A DNA stretch of 64,000 nt, from positions 74,059-138,058 of the forward strand of contig CACRXP010000606.1 in the NCBI GenBank assembly GCA_902702965.1, read 5' to 3'. This DNA is from Spirometra erinaceieuropaei. Its lineage: Eukaryota > Platyhelminthes > Cestoda > Diphyllobothriidea > Diphyllobothriidae. Both the position numbers and the translations under genes were made by a program. Shown here in pieces: positions 42,301-50,709 of the stretch. Below the pieces are notes generated by a model. It searched no databases. It worked only from the letters and a program-made list of their open reading frames with translations, and was not told the origin of the DNA. Numbering within the stretch: position 1 is the stretch's first letter; each line of letters opens with the position of its first letter.

Positions 42301-44322
42301 CGTGCGTCGCGCACATGGACCCTGCCATCCCCCCACTGTTGTTGTTGTTAGTTAAAAACCTGGCTATTTGCTGTGTGGATCAGGGGGTGTGGAGTGGAAC
42401 GCCAAGGTGCGGGCTCGACCGTGCCATCCACCTGCGCCCTCCCCGCCTTCGGTCTTGGCTCTGTCTTGAAACCGGGCGCGGGTGGGAGAGGAGAGAGTGC
42501 GCTAGATGCTGTGTAAGTCTATCATCATTATAAACTAAATTTTTGCACAAGTCACCGTCCCTACTCACACCCCACTGTGGAGTACACGGCGGACATCGTC
42601 GAAACCGACGGTCAAACTGCAGTTATGGTCTTGGTGGGCGATGCGGAAGAGGGAAGGCGAGTTCTAGGATCAATCTCTTTATTCAGCCAGTCTCACTAAC
42701 ACAAAGGTAAACTGTGAAAAAGCCTTATTCGTTCGATTCCTAACGGCTCTAGAACATTCTTGTTCCTGCCTTGCTGGTCGACAATTGGTCGTTTCCTGCG
42801 AGAGAACCCCCTCGCGAAGAAATCCCGAATCTTCGGTCGGCCATTGATTGGGCCGCACGCGCGGGTAAAGGCATCTCATGCTGATTGGCTAGCTGAACTT
42901 ACGCGTACACTTCACAGCCGGTTTGGACTGCTGTGCCCTGCATGTTCGCGTTTTTCTCTCGCTTTAAGTCGTGGTTCTATTCTGTTTTCTTCTTCTCATA
43001 ACAACTACAACCACCCGTTTGCCAGGAAGTGTAAAGTTGTCTTCCGAAAGCCCATTTATCGTTTTTCTATCCTTGTGAAAGGATCTGGGGATTCTGGAAC
43101 TGGACTTTTGTCGCCATCCATTTTATCGCGTTTTCGTTTAAATTCTCCCTTCATCCAAGTCCCCACTGACCTGTACGAATAATTTGGCGCCGTCGGACTC
43201 AACTCCAGCCGATCGAAAATTTTCTAGTTTATTGCAGTTTTCAACAAATAGTCCCGTTCATAATGCCAGATTAATTTGCAATATCGTTATTCCTCAAACG
43301 GGTCCTTTTACAGTCTCAGTGCTGTTAAACGACAAAGGACCGAGGACTATACGACTCATCACTCCGTATCATCACGACCAACGAGTGCTCACGCTTACAG
43401 GTACCTATTCCCTCAGTTTGTACTAAACACATACTTTCAAGCTCCTAGTAGTATGCGTATGTTTTTTCAAACTCATTCTGCTGATTATTTTACTGACAGT
43501 ATGGATTCCGCGTACGATGAGCACATTCTTACTATTGGCCAACTTCAGGACGATATTAAGGCCCTAAAACGTCAGCTCCAGCTGAAGGATGCCGAGCTGT
43601 TGAAGAAGAATCAAACCATTTCGGATCTCAAGTCTGAGATTCTCGAGATGGAAACCAGTAGCCGCGAGCGTTTACTGAAGTATCAAGATTCAGCCGAAGA
43701 CGAAATAAACCGCCTAAAGGTAGGGGAAGCAATCCGTTAAAATATGACGTATTTTGCACGCCTTTGCATAATCACACATTTTTTCTTAAATTCTCTACAG
43801 GAGACTATCCGCACACTACAGCGTGAGAAGGTCGAACTAAGCTCTCGATCCAAAAAACGTAGGATGGCCTATCCCAATCCCAGTTACACCCACTCTCCGC
43901 TTACACTGAGTCCCCTGCGGATGCCTCCGAGCCCTCCTCCAAAACCGGCAAAATTGCTTACCTCAGCCTCGACTCCCTCTCTTTTCCGTCGCCTCAACGA
44001 TGAAGGGGCCAGAGGCGACCACCGAAGGGAGGCCACCCCGACCTCCACGCCACCGGGCAGTCCGCATACAGAGGGCACAGAAGACGCCGACTCCAATGCC
44101 AGTTCACGTCCCAGACGGCACCGAGGTGTGCTAGAGGAGACGGATGAAGCGGAGGGGGACTCAGCGGCTAACACTCCTGCTGGCGCCGTCGGGGAGGGGC
44201 AGGATGCCACAGTTGCTGCTGCTGGTGCCACTACCACTGCTCGCAGCGAGGGTGGTCCGACCTCTCCAAGCCTCTCATCAAGTTCAGAGGGACTTTCTCC
44301 TGTGCCCCCTCGCAACGCATAA
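32948..44322 (+). CDS. FAM76: FAM76 family protein, complete seven-exon gene
   Basis: Exons: 32948-33031, 33070-33137, 33174-33369, 33846-34000, 43314-43400, 43500-43719, 43801-44322. All introns are GT-AG and the phases close, giving 443 residues and TAA at 44320. The N-terminus (residues 8-131) carries Cys pairs at 8/11, 27/30, 40/43, 56/59, 72/75, 87/90, 103/106 and 128/131. KYGEPKPCSIC and VDGQVLCWVC match the vertebrate FAM76 signatures YGTPKPCQYC and VDGKLLCWLC (from memory). A KRQR patch (172-175) is followed by a coiled coil (about 206-290, IGQLQDDIKALKRQLQLKDA) and a KKRR cluster, then a Pro/Ser/Thr-rich tail longer than in human FAM76A/B. FAM76B is a nuclear speckle protein; the molecular role is little known. 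Introns are 38, 36, 476, 9313, 99 and 81 bases. Confidence 0.93.
33846..34000 (+). CDS. FAM76: FAM76 exon 4
   Basis: Acceptor CTATTCTAG at 33845, donor TTCTAG/GTGAGT after 34000. It encodes ASRSKVDGQVLCWVCTYNHK and a Ser-rich stretch, ending in phase 2 (AG), completed by T of exon 5. Confidence 0.92.
34001..35414. other. Start of FAM76 intron 4; no feature recognised
   Basis: 1.4 kb of intron without a recognisable repeat. A - strand open frame (35043-34765, starting MYRRNRMRRLC) has no known motif. Confidence 0.5.
35415..35885 (-). pseudogene. RTE-like LINE C-terminal relic, left arm of inverted pair
   Basis: On the - strand KAKTKLEAFDHHNLGNILRT, then NEAVRTRDGTVRISQTIWER and RRRRFDHVLS follow the RTE-type RT C-terminal pattern (LEAFDHRCLR..., NEEVR..., RRLRWFGHVLR). 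Stops interrupt it. The whole segment is an imperfect inverted copy of 36285-36755. Confidence 0.75.
36285..36755 (+). pseudogene. RTE-like LINE C-terminal relic, right arm of inverted pair
   Basis: The + strand carries the same protein pieces as the left arm (KAKAKLEAFDHHNLGNILRT, NETVRTCDDTVRIS). The arms are about 470 bp, separated by about 400 bp (35886-36284), and clearly diverged, so the inversion or double insertion is old. Confidence 0.75.
36756..38089. other. FAM76 intron 4; no feature recognised
   Basis: 1.3 kb without a recognisable gene or a repeat match inside the window. Confidence 0.5.
38090..39430 (-). pseudogene. CR1-like LINE RT relic inside FAM76 intron 4
   Basis: On the - strand, scattered frames follow RT order: TACAVCKNLTLITFKIIMSI (near 39245), SVGPWTLFILYVNDNLQELD then FTGDVKLCPP (motif C, FADD changed to FTGD; near 38900), the connection, and the tail LRGHSMKLSTKMSRRNLRSE, EQWNGLLQVVVRARSLQIFK (38285-38130). 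Several stops and frameshifts. It lies just left of the family F element at 39438. Confidence 0.75.
39438..40696. mobile_element. Family F long-TIR element with nested SINE
   Basis: Terminal sequences CAGTGGATATCTCATGAGAT and its diverged complement ...GATGACACAGCTGCTG lie between TA dinucleotides (39436-39437 and 40697-40698). Arms of about 400 bp are inverted copies of each other: GACTATTCAAGTAGCATAAG left, CTACATAAGTGATAATTTTT right; ATGCGCAAAAATACATT left, AAAAATATTTTTATGTTTTC right. A family A SINE (39868-40132) sits in the spacer. There is no transposase frame. Confidence 0.85.
39868..40132 (+). repeat. Family A tRNA-headed SINE, nested in family F
   Basis: Head: GCCCGTGGCTCAGTTGTTAG (box A) and GGTCGCATGATCGAGCCCC (box B-like). 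Body: GGGGTTGGGTATGACTAGTT, a GCCAGAAATGACCATTCC step, TGCGCGGCTGTGCTTCTGCT. Tail: CGGAACGAGTGAGTTTCG, GGTGAGCGCCCC. The head is tRNA-derived by its two internal promoter boxes. Confidence 0.85.
40880..41132. repeat. Family A SINE, foldback dimer
   Basis: 40880-41040 is the reverse complement of the family A 3' part (GGTAGGGGACGCTCACCGATCG-type start). At 41043 the sequence switches to + orientation (GGTTGGGCTAGAGAGAG) and runs to CGGTGAGCGCCCCC at about 41130. Outer arms of about 87 bp (40880-40965 and 41046-41132) can form a hairpin. Confidence 0.88.
41150..41335 (+). repeat. Family A tRNA-headed SINE, 5' part
   Basis: GACTCGTGGCCCAGTGGTTA (box A) and GGTCGAGAGTTCGAGCCTCG (box B) with a CTAACTAACAG step between. 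The body TTGGGTATGAATGGCTGACG ends after TTTGTCGGTAATAACAT, then stops; the 3' half is missing. It follows the foldback dimer after only about 20 bases. Confidence 0.85.
41405..41512 (+). repeat. Family B fragment
   Basis: GGAGTGCGGTATATGCTACG, CAAGTCCACC, GCAGTGGACGTCGGCACCTG and CGACGGTCGAAATTC follow family B order for its last 110 bases. Confidence 0.6.
42165..42625 (+). repeat. Family B interspersed repeat
   Basis: Its 5' part (GACCACGTGGTAGATGCGCT, GGACCAACACGGGGCC, CTTTGCGCACTGTAACAAAT) is shared with 53095-53190. The rest follows the family core: TGTTGTTGTTAGTTAAAAACC, GTGGATCAGGGGGTGTGGAG, a CCACCTGCGCCCTCCCCGCC step, GAGAGAGTGCGCTAGATGCT, TATAAACTA, GGACATCGTCG and CGACGGTCAAACTG. 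Confidence 0.8.
42738..42935 (+). repeat. Family H repeat, copy 2 (HSE-like motif)
   Basis: Matches 3288-3500 in order: CTCTAGAACATTCTTGTTCC, a CTCGCGAAGAAATCCCGAAT step, GGCCATTGATTGGGCCGCAC, ATTGGCTAGCTGAACTTACG. It lies in FAM76 intron 4, about 570 bases before exon 5. The first unit of the heat-shock-like triplet is changed (CTC for TTC). Confidence 0.5.
43314..43400 (+). CDS. FAM76: FAM76 exon 5
   Basis: 87 bases between GGTCCTTTTACAG and TTACAG/GTACCT. It starts with the T that completes Ser from exon 4 and encodes LSAVKRQRTEDYTTHHSV and onward, aligning with the basic KKKSKFES segment of vertebrate FAM76. It ends in phase 2 again. Confidence 0.85.
43500..43719 (+). CDS. FAM76: FAM76 exon 6 (coiled coil)
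   Basis: Acceptor TTTACTGACAG at 43499, donor CTAAAG/GTAGGG after 43719. It encodes MDSAYDEHILTIGQLQDDIK and continuing heptads through DLKSEILEMETSSRERLLKY, matching the vertebrate FVIIAQLKEEVATLKK...ELKADF region. Confidence 0.93.
43801..44322 (+). CDS. FAM76: FAM76 exon 7 (terminal)
   Basis: Acceptor AATTCTCTACAG at 43800, then GAG ACT ATC CGC. It encodes the end of the coiled coil (ETIRTLQREKVELSSRSKKR), a proline-rich part (PSPPPKPAKLL), and an acidic and then Ala/Thr/Ser-rich low-complexity tail, stopping at 44320-44322. No clear AATAAA was noticed downstream. Confidence 0.92.
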   Translation, partial: ETIRTLQREKVELSSRSKKRRMAYPNPSYTHSPLTLSPLRMPPSPPPKPAKLLTSASTPSLFRRLNDEGARGDHRREATPTSTPPGSPHTEGTEDADSNASSRPRRHRGVLEETDEAEGDSAANTPAGAVGEGQDATVAAAGATTTARSEGGPTSPSLSSSSEGLSPVPPRNA

Positions 44323-45031
44323 ACTGCATGTATTTGCCATTCGCAGACATGACGGGCGCCTGCATTCACTTGCTACTACGCGCATACCACGCCTTTGTGT
44401 TCGTCATCCTGGACACACGTGCATGTACTGTCATACCTTCTGGCCTCCCCCACAACCATCGCCACCACCACTTCCTATCCCATTTTGCATTTGTATACGA
44501 ACTGTTGCCATTTAGAAATGTTTTATATCAAGGCTATATTCTGCAGTGCGAGAGCCCTCAATGGTAGATGTCACATGCTTCCTAACTTGTAATTTTTTGT
44601 AAATTAACGTATCTACTTGCAAACAGTGAGTCGTCTTTTTTTCCAAATTAAATTTTACACCGTTCGGGTACCTGCTCCATATAGTATCGTCATACTGTCG
44701 GCAAGAATCCCGGACTCCTTTTACGGGATAGTTAAAGGGCTAGTGGTCCCTAAAGCGGCGGAATTGCCGTATTACTCGTCCAGAAGCTTGATCCTCGATG
44801 TTTGTTCTTCAGGGCTTTTTAACGACACATAGATATGCTCATTGCATGCCTTCTTGGGCAGCTGACATCGTCTCCATAGTTAGTCATTTACCTTTTGAAG
44901 TCGGCGCAGCAAAACACTCACTACAACAGTGTTCCTCTCTTCGTGTGTCCGAGTATACCTTTGTTCCGGACCCTAGGTGTGTTCGCAAAGTCACTCTCGC
45001 ACACTATCCGTTACAACCGTAACTCGTTGCT
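44323..45031. other. 3' flank of FAM76
   Basis: Probably contains the 3' UTR; no polyadenylation signal of the AATAAA type was noticed. Short frames here overlap one another and look like chance. Confidence 0.45.
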
Positions 45032-47334
45032 TTACGGGCACTGTAACAGTATTTCCACATAAATACGATTGTGATTCCCCAACTTCTGGACAAGTTGAGT
45101 AAGTAGGTAATTGAGTGGTCGAATGGGGGAGGGGGAGGAAGACTTTTCCACGATCTGCGAATCGCCCTGACTACAGTGAAGCTTGTTGGAAGTCGCAGAG
45201 GCTGTAGCTTTCGTAGGAAGTTTTCCGTGACGCAAGAGTTTAGACTCAGTTGAATTGATGTTGCTTTGAGCAGTCACCTTGGTCGCGGTTGCTTGGGGTT
45301 CATCCAGTTTTTTAATGACCATTTAATTTTTTCTGCTCCCAAGGGACGATTGCTGCCTACCTGAGCTAACTAGATAAGCAGGGACTGGGTTCTTGAGGGC
45401 GTGGACAATGCCAATGCCAACCTCGTTTGACATGATGGGCTTGGTAGGCGTGGGCTGATAACTGACTGTCGGCATAGTCACGCTACTGAAACCGTCTCAG
45501 TAGCAATGTGGCGATACTTATTTTCATGATGGAGGGGCCCGTGCCGACACCATAATGGAGGTAGCCTACAGCAGAAGTTGCACGTACGAGCATAGTGGCA
45601 ATTGAACGTGCCATACATGCTTCATCTCACGCTTTCTCAGCGACTCCCTGCGTTAAACTTTGTGAAAGTTTGGTCAGCAGCCAGAACTGTCCCAATAACT
45701 GCGCAGCATCAAGACTGGCAAAGATGGCCCAACCTTTTAAAGTCTCTTACAGAACTCGGAGCGTTCTTAGGCTTCGTTGTTAACATTTATTGATTACTGA
45801 CTCGAGTATTTTTGACGGTGCCTTCGCCAGTTCTTGCACCTTTCAAATTTACTTTTTCGGGTACGTTAAACTTTCTGAGACAGCTGTCCATGTCAATGAC
45901 ATTACAGGGGAAATTCAAATGGCGTCCCTCGTTCACAGCTATATCTGGACGGGCGGAGAATTATGTTGGCAAAGATGTGCACACGAGTGACCTCGAGGGG
46001 ACCGCTAGGCGGACGCATAAAGGAGTCAGTCTCGTTGCTGCCTGCAGTTTCCACCTCAAGAAGACGTCTGTTGAGGAAGGGAGTTTCTCCAGAACTCTTC
46101 TGCTTGGGCCGAATTTGTCGGGCAAATTGTAAGGCGGATGCTCACTCAGTTTTTGCTCACTTGCTCAACTGAATATTTACTCTGAAGGCTTCGGTTTCGT
46201 TTGAAACCACGTTGTCGACGTATATGCTTTTTAAAACTGGCTGCGAACTCTTTATTTTCAAGAAGAAGCTAACCTAGGCGACAAATCATTGTTCCAATTA
46301 CGTTCATGGACAGTAATACCCCTTGTTTTATTTTATCTGCCAATGCTATCCCTGTTTTGTGAATTTTTTTGACTTTTTACCTTCACTCGGGAAATAATTA
46401 ATTCCCTACCTTCAAACTAATGAATTGCGCGAAATATAAGAGAGCTTTAAACCTGAATTCGGATTTCCGTGAGAGACAGAGAGTGAGGTCAGTGTCGGAA
46501 GATCCACTCCCCCCAGCATATCAGCGCAGTCCCCACTGTAACAAATCACGGGGTATTTGAATCCAACTCGACGAGCTGAGAATCGTAGCTTGGAAGGCTC
46601 TCAAGTAACGGGATAACTAGGTCCTTTTCAAGGCTGAAAGTCATGCTTCAGTGGCTTTTTCTTACGCATGCGATGTCTGAGCCGACCCTGCAGTGATTAA
46701 TCTCTGAGGAAATTAAAAAGCTGCAAAAGTTAATTCAGTATAGTCTAGCAGACGTAAGCGAATTCCTTGAAAATCCTGTTTTGCGCGTGACGAGGCAGTA
46801 AAGCTGGCGACGTGATAAACATAAATATACTACTAGCAACATTACAGTAACATGATTACATAAATATTCACGAACTCCGCAATGGGAACGAAGCGACATG
46901 AGACAGTGGTGCACATCAATTTACCCATCAACGCGGGAAAGGCAATGACTTGATGTGCCAGAAATTTTCTTTCTTTCTGGCTGTACTTTTTCATGTGAAT
47001 ACCTACTATATGTGCATGTATAAAGTACTACTTCGGATCATAAATTTGCCACCATATATAGATTTGCCAAACTTAGACAAAATTTCATGAGTATTTGCGC
47101 AAGACAGTTAACAGTTCCTGGACGAATAGAACATCCGAAGGGTGTTTGAAAAAACGGAAAGGCCTACGCGCAATGTTCTTTGGTGGCTTTACGAAATTCG
47201 AAGGCAAATTATTGACATTCTCATTGTCTCTAGCGACGGTGTCTACCATGGGTCCCGCGACAAGGAGGGCGCAAGACGATGACATGCGCGTAAATTAGTT
47301 CACAACGTCCCCTGCATTCCCCATCCATTCCAAA
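45032..47334. other. No gene recognised; two open frames noted
   Basis: A 96-codon - frame at 45322-45032 is Ser/Thr/Lys-rich (starting MVIKKLDEPQATAT). A 106-codon + frame at 45812-46132 is basic and Ser-rich. Neither shows a domain or firm splice sites. The rest is AT-rich. Confidence 0.4.
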
Positions 47335-47621
47335 TTTCGGCCTGGTGACAAGACAGAGTCAAAAAGGCCAGAGGTCGGATTGGGTGCAATGGCTGACAAG
47401 GCCAAACTGTCCGTCTACGCGGACAACACACGGCATGGTGCCGGCACATTGGGCCGTGCATTCGCAAAAACACAGGGTGGCATTGATTTCATCTTAGGGG
47501 GTGTCATGAGGGAGGCGTTAAGAAGGAGCCATTGGTCCTGACTGCCAATCCCCGAGCTAGTTATTCCCCCCACTCACGGCACTGGCCACGAGGATCGAAT
47601 TATCTCGTCGGTTGACAATCC

Positions 47622-48486
47622 TTAAAGCCACGACTTTCGAAGCGTCGTGATGGGTTCGACTACTTCAGATTCATGATAGTGAGAAATGGATCCGCAGAGT
47701 CGGTCTCTTGCCCCCCTCCCCCATGCCCCGCTTGACTGTTCGAGTCGGTCAAACAGCTGGTGTTGGGATTGGATGCCGTAACCAACTGAGTTACGATAGT
47801 CCGTCCACGTGCGATGCACACGATGCAGTGATCAGGTCGTGCATCTTCTGCGCAGGTGCTGGATGATGTGACACGTGGTCTAGGTATGTGTATTTGTGGT
47901 GATGAGGTTGGGACTGCGATGTTCTACCGAAAATCTTAATGATGGCGTATGTGGCCAAGTAGGTCCACGCGATGAGTGTGCGTGGGCAGTGCGAGCAGTT
48001 GAGGTGAGTGCTACTGGTGTATGTTGATGCTTCTGGCGCTGGTCCGTCATGATTTCGGCGATGATGCATTCGCATGTAACCGACTAGACTCGTGGGTGAT
48101 GTGGGCGTTCGATCACAGTGGGGGCATGTTAGGACCAAGTCCGCATTGCTGGTGCGCGGAGAGGTGGCGGAGGTCGTGGTAGGTGGCAGGGCCTCGGGAA
48201 TGTTCTCTCCGGCGATGATGAAGAGCTTGTGGTATTAATGGTGGGGGTGATGTTAGGCGACGGAACATCGGGAGTTTGTTCGCCGATAGTGGTAGTGGTG
48301 GTCGTCGACATAGTGGCGGCTGCGGTAGTGTGGGCGGAGGCGAAGGCGGTTAATATAACAACGAACTAATGACGTAGGGACCATGCTCAATCTAGAGGAG
48401 GTAAAGCGTAAAAAGTCTCGAGAGCGCAAGGAGTCTAACAAGGTCAAAGTTTCCAAGGAAGTCTGATTTGCTAAACGCGAACACAT
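47622..48486 (-). pseudogene. C2H2-finger tail of a flatworm retroelement, relic
   Basis: On the - strand a Thr/Pro/Ser-rich linker (48311-48132: MSTTTTTTIGEQTPDVPSPN, PRPPPPLRAPAMRTWS) is followed, after a frameshift near 48135, by two damaged C2H2-like units (VLTCPHCDRTPTSPTSLVGY, MRMHHRRNHD; then LNCSHCPRTLIAWTYLATYA). This linker-plus-CPHC..F...H repeat structure is, from memory, common downstream of the RT in repeat-derived predicted proteins of flatworms. It is not a host zinc-finger gene: finger residues are lost and the frame is broken. Confidence 0.55.
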
Positions 48487-48571
48487 GCTTAATGACCGGT
48501 CATTTACCTGCTAACGCTTCTCGCTTATTTATACAACGGTGGAATTGCCGTATGAAAGGTGCACGAATTTA

Positions 48572-49554
48572 CAGTAGATGTGCTAACTCATGAAATGTCA
48601 ACCAAAATTTCGAAATTCGTTCTCGTTTCGAAAAGATTAATTAAATAGGGTTGTAAAACTAATAGTCCTGCAGCATAATTCTATAATAATCCAGTTACCT
48701 CAGGATGCCGGCTTCAGGACGAACTTCTTTTCGGCTACATGCAATAACTATACTCTGTAAAGAAATGACTACCCAAGTAGCATGTGTTTTTCATTGATTC
48801 TCGATGCCCTTGAAAATTCAATTATATTTCATGGAAAACATGCATAAAAATATTCATTTTTTTACTTATTCGGTAGAAAATCACGTCTTCTTCCAATTTC
48901 ATACTCAAAAGAAGAGTATAATTCGGTTTTAAAAAACTTTTCTAATTCCCGAATAGTTCTGAACCCGACCTGCTGTTACACTTGCATTCAGGGTTTCAAA
49001 ACTACAAGCTGTATATTTTCCGTATACGGAAAACCATGCATTTCTCTACAGTGTTAAGGGGAGGTCATATGAGGTTCATAAAATTAAGCAGTGGATTTGA
49101 GCAATATTGTTAACTTTACAAGCCACATTCGTAAATGCAGATACATGACGTTTTATGAACGGCCACCTCACGTTATTTACAAATCTCACAATTAGAAACG
49201 TTTTTAAAACCGAATTGTACTCTTCTTTTGAGTATGAAATTGGAAGAAGACGTGATTTTCTACCGAAAAAGTAAAAGAATGAATATTTTTATGCATGTTA
49301 TAATTGAATTTTCAAGGGCATCGAAAATTAATGAGAAAATTGCATGCTACATAAGTAGTCATTTTTTGCAGAGTATAGATCTTGCATGCAGCCAAAAATA
49401 AGTTCTTTCGAAAGCCAACACCCTTACGTGACTGGATCATTATAGATTTATACTGCATCATGATTATTTTTACAACACTACTTAATTTATCTTTTCGAAA
49501 CGAGAACGCATTTCGAAATTTTGGTTGACATTTCATGAGTTAGCACATCTACTG
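48572..49554. mobile_element. Family F long-TIR element, best copy
   Basis: 983 bp, flanked by TA on both sides (48570-48571 and 49555-49556). It begins CAGTAGATGTGCTAACTCAT and ends with the exact complement ATGAGTTAGCACATCTACTG. The arms are 48572-48937 and about 49190-49554, some 365 bp each and highly complementary. The 250-bp centre contains a smaller inverted pair (TATGAGGTTCATAAAA / TTTTATGAACGGCCACCT). No coding frame. TA duplication and CAGT-type ends suggest mobilisation by a Tc1/mariner-type transposase. Confidence 0.92.
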
Positions 49555-50079
49555 TATGACACTGCTTTAGCATATTTTTTATTCCCATACCGAGTTTTAT
49601 AGTTGTCCCTCTTGCCATTCTTTTTCAATCTTCTGTTTATGCCGGTCCTTTTAAGTCAGTGTTTATTAACCATTACGTGGTACATTTCCAACTCGATGCA
49701 GGCTTTGCCTTTTAGTTTACGGTGACAATACGAGTCCTACAGGCAAAACAGTCAAGCCTGCATTAATACGACTCCTGAGTCGGAGTGTGATCAGTCTATC
49801 GATCACCGTTACTAGCTAAATATCAGTAAGCGATAAGCAGCATTAACTAGTGCTCAAATTTGCCGACGGGCCTGGTAAGATCGAGTGGAGAATGAAGCCA
49901 ACAAGTGCCGGCTGGCAGCTTTGACAAGGAAATACTCATAGAATTTTCCCAGTGAAAAAAGTATTTAATCGCTTTCCTCCTAACATTTTATTCAGCTGCT
50001 ACTGGTATTTGCTTGCTTATTAAATGGAAAAATGATAAAACAGAATGGCAATCTGACCGTCGTTTCCGATGATGTCCTT

Positions 50080-50285
50080 CGTGTGCTCCACAGCAGGGTT
50101 TGCGCAGAGACGGTGACTTGTGCGTGAAGTAGTTTAGAGTGTTGGCAGACTTTTGTTGCGTTTACCGCACTCGCTTCTCCCTCAGCCGGCTGGTCTTCGT
50201 GTCAGGACAGAGGCGAGAAGACTAGAGACGGGGAAAGGGGGAGGGTTGGTTGGTGTGAAGCGTGAACTTGAGCCTAGGCGTGCCA
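50080..50285 (-). repeat. Family B interspersed repeat, - strand copy
   Basis: Read on the - strand: CTCTAGTCTTCTCGCCTCTG, CTGACACGAAGACCAGCCGG, AGCGAGTGCGGTAAACGCAA, the CTAAACTACTTCACGCACAA block, GTCACCGTCTCTGCGCAAAC, GCTGTGGAGCACACG. The order is that of family B. Confidence 0.7.
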
Positions 50286-50680
50286 TCATACCCTCAAATC
50301 TATGGCATTTGTCGCGAATGCGCAGCTCAATAACGCGTGCCGTAGCACGATCTGATCCCCATATAGGTCCAGCGCAAATCCAGCGTGGCCTGTTGTAGAG
50401 TACGGCCTAAAAAAACGGTAACTTAAAAACAGGCAAAACAGCTTCCCGCTGATAGAAAATAACGTCATGGCCCAAGTCGCGATGCTCAACTATCAGAAAT
50501 GGAATGGCTGAGAGGAAAAGAGCTTAACTGAAACGCGCGACTAGCATAAATGTAAAGTTGTGTGGAAATTATCGGACAGAAAAATGACAGCTCCTTTCAG
50601 TTTCTCGACGCCCAAGGAAGAACATCCTTTTGTTGTTCTCCCTAATAAATGCTCACCAATCACACAGACAAGCAATCATT

Positions 50681-50706
50681 CTCTCTCTTTCTCTCTCTCT
50701 CTCTCT
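50681..50706. repeat. (CT)n microsatellite
   Basis: Imperfect CT tract of 26 bases, interrupted once by TTT. Confidence 0.9.
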
Positions 50707-50709
50707 GTG

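Noticed and set aside
43276..43740. A single uninterrupted 154-codon gene
   Set aside because: It reads through the 99-base intron between exons 5 and 6, which happens to lack stops; the spliced form aligns with FAM76 and the unspliced form does not.
43744..44322. A separate gene starting at the ATG at 43744
   Set aside because: That ATG lies in FAM76 intron 6; the acceptor at 43800 and phase continuity show that 43801-44322 is the last FAM76 exon.
43884..44369. 161-codon - strand frame over FAM76 exon 7
   Set aside because: Antisense shadow of the GC-rich, low-complexity FAM76 tail.
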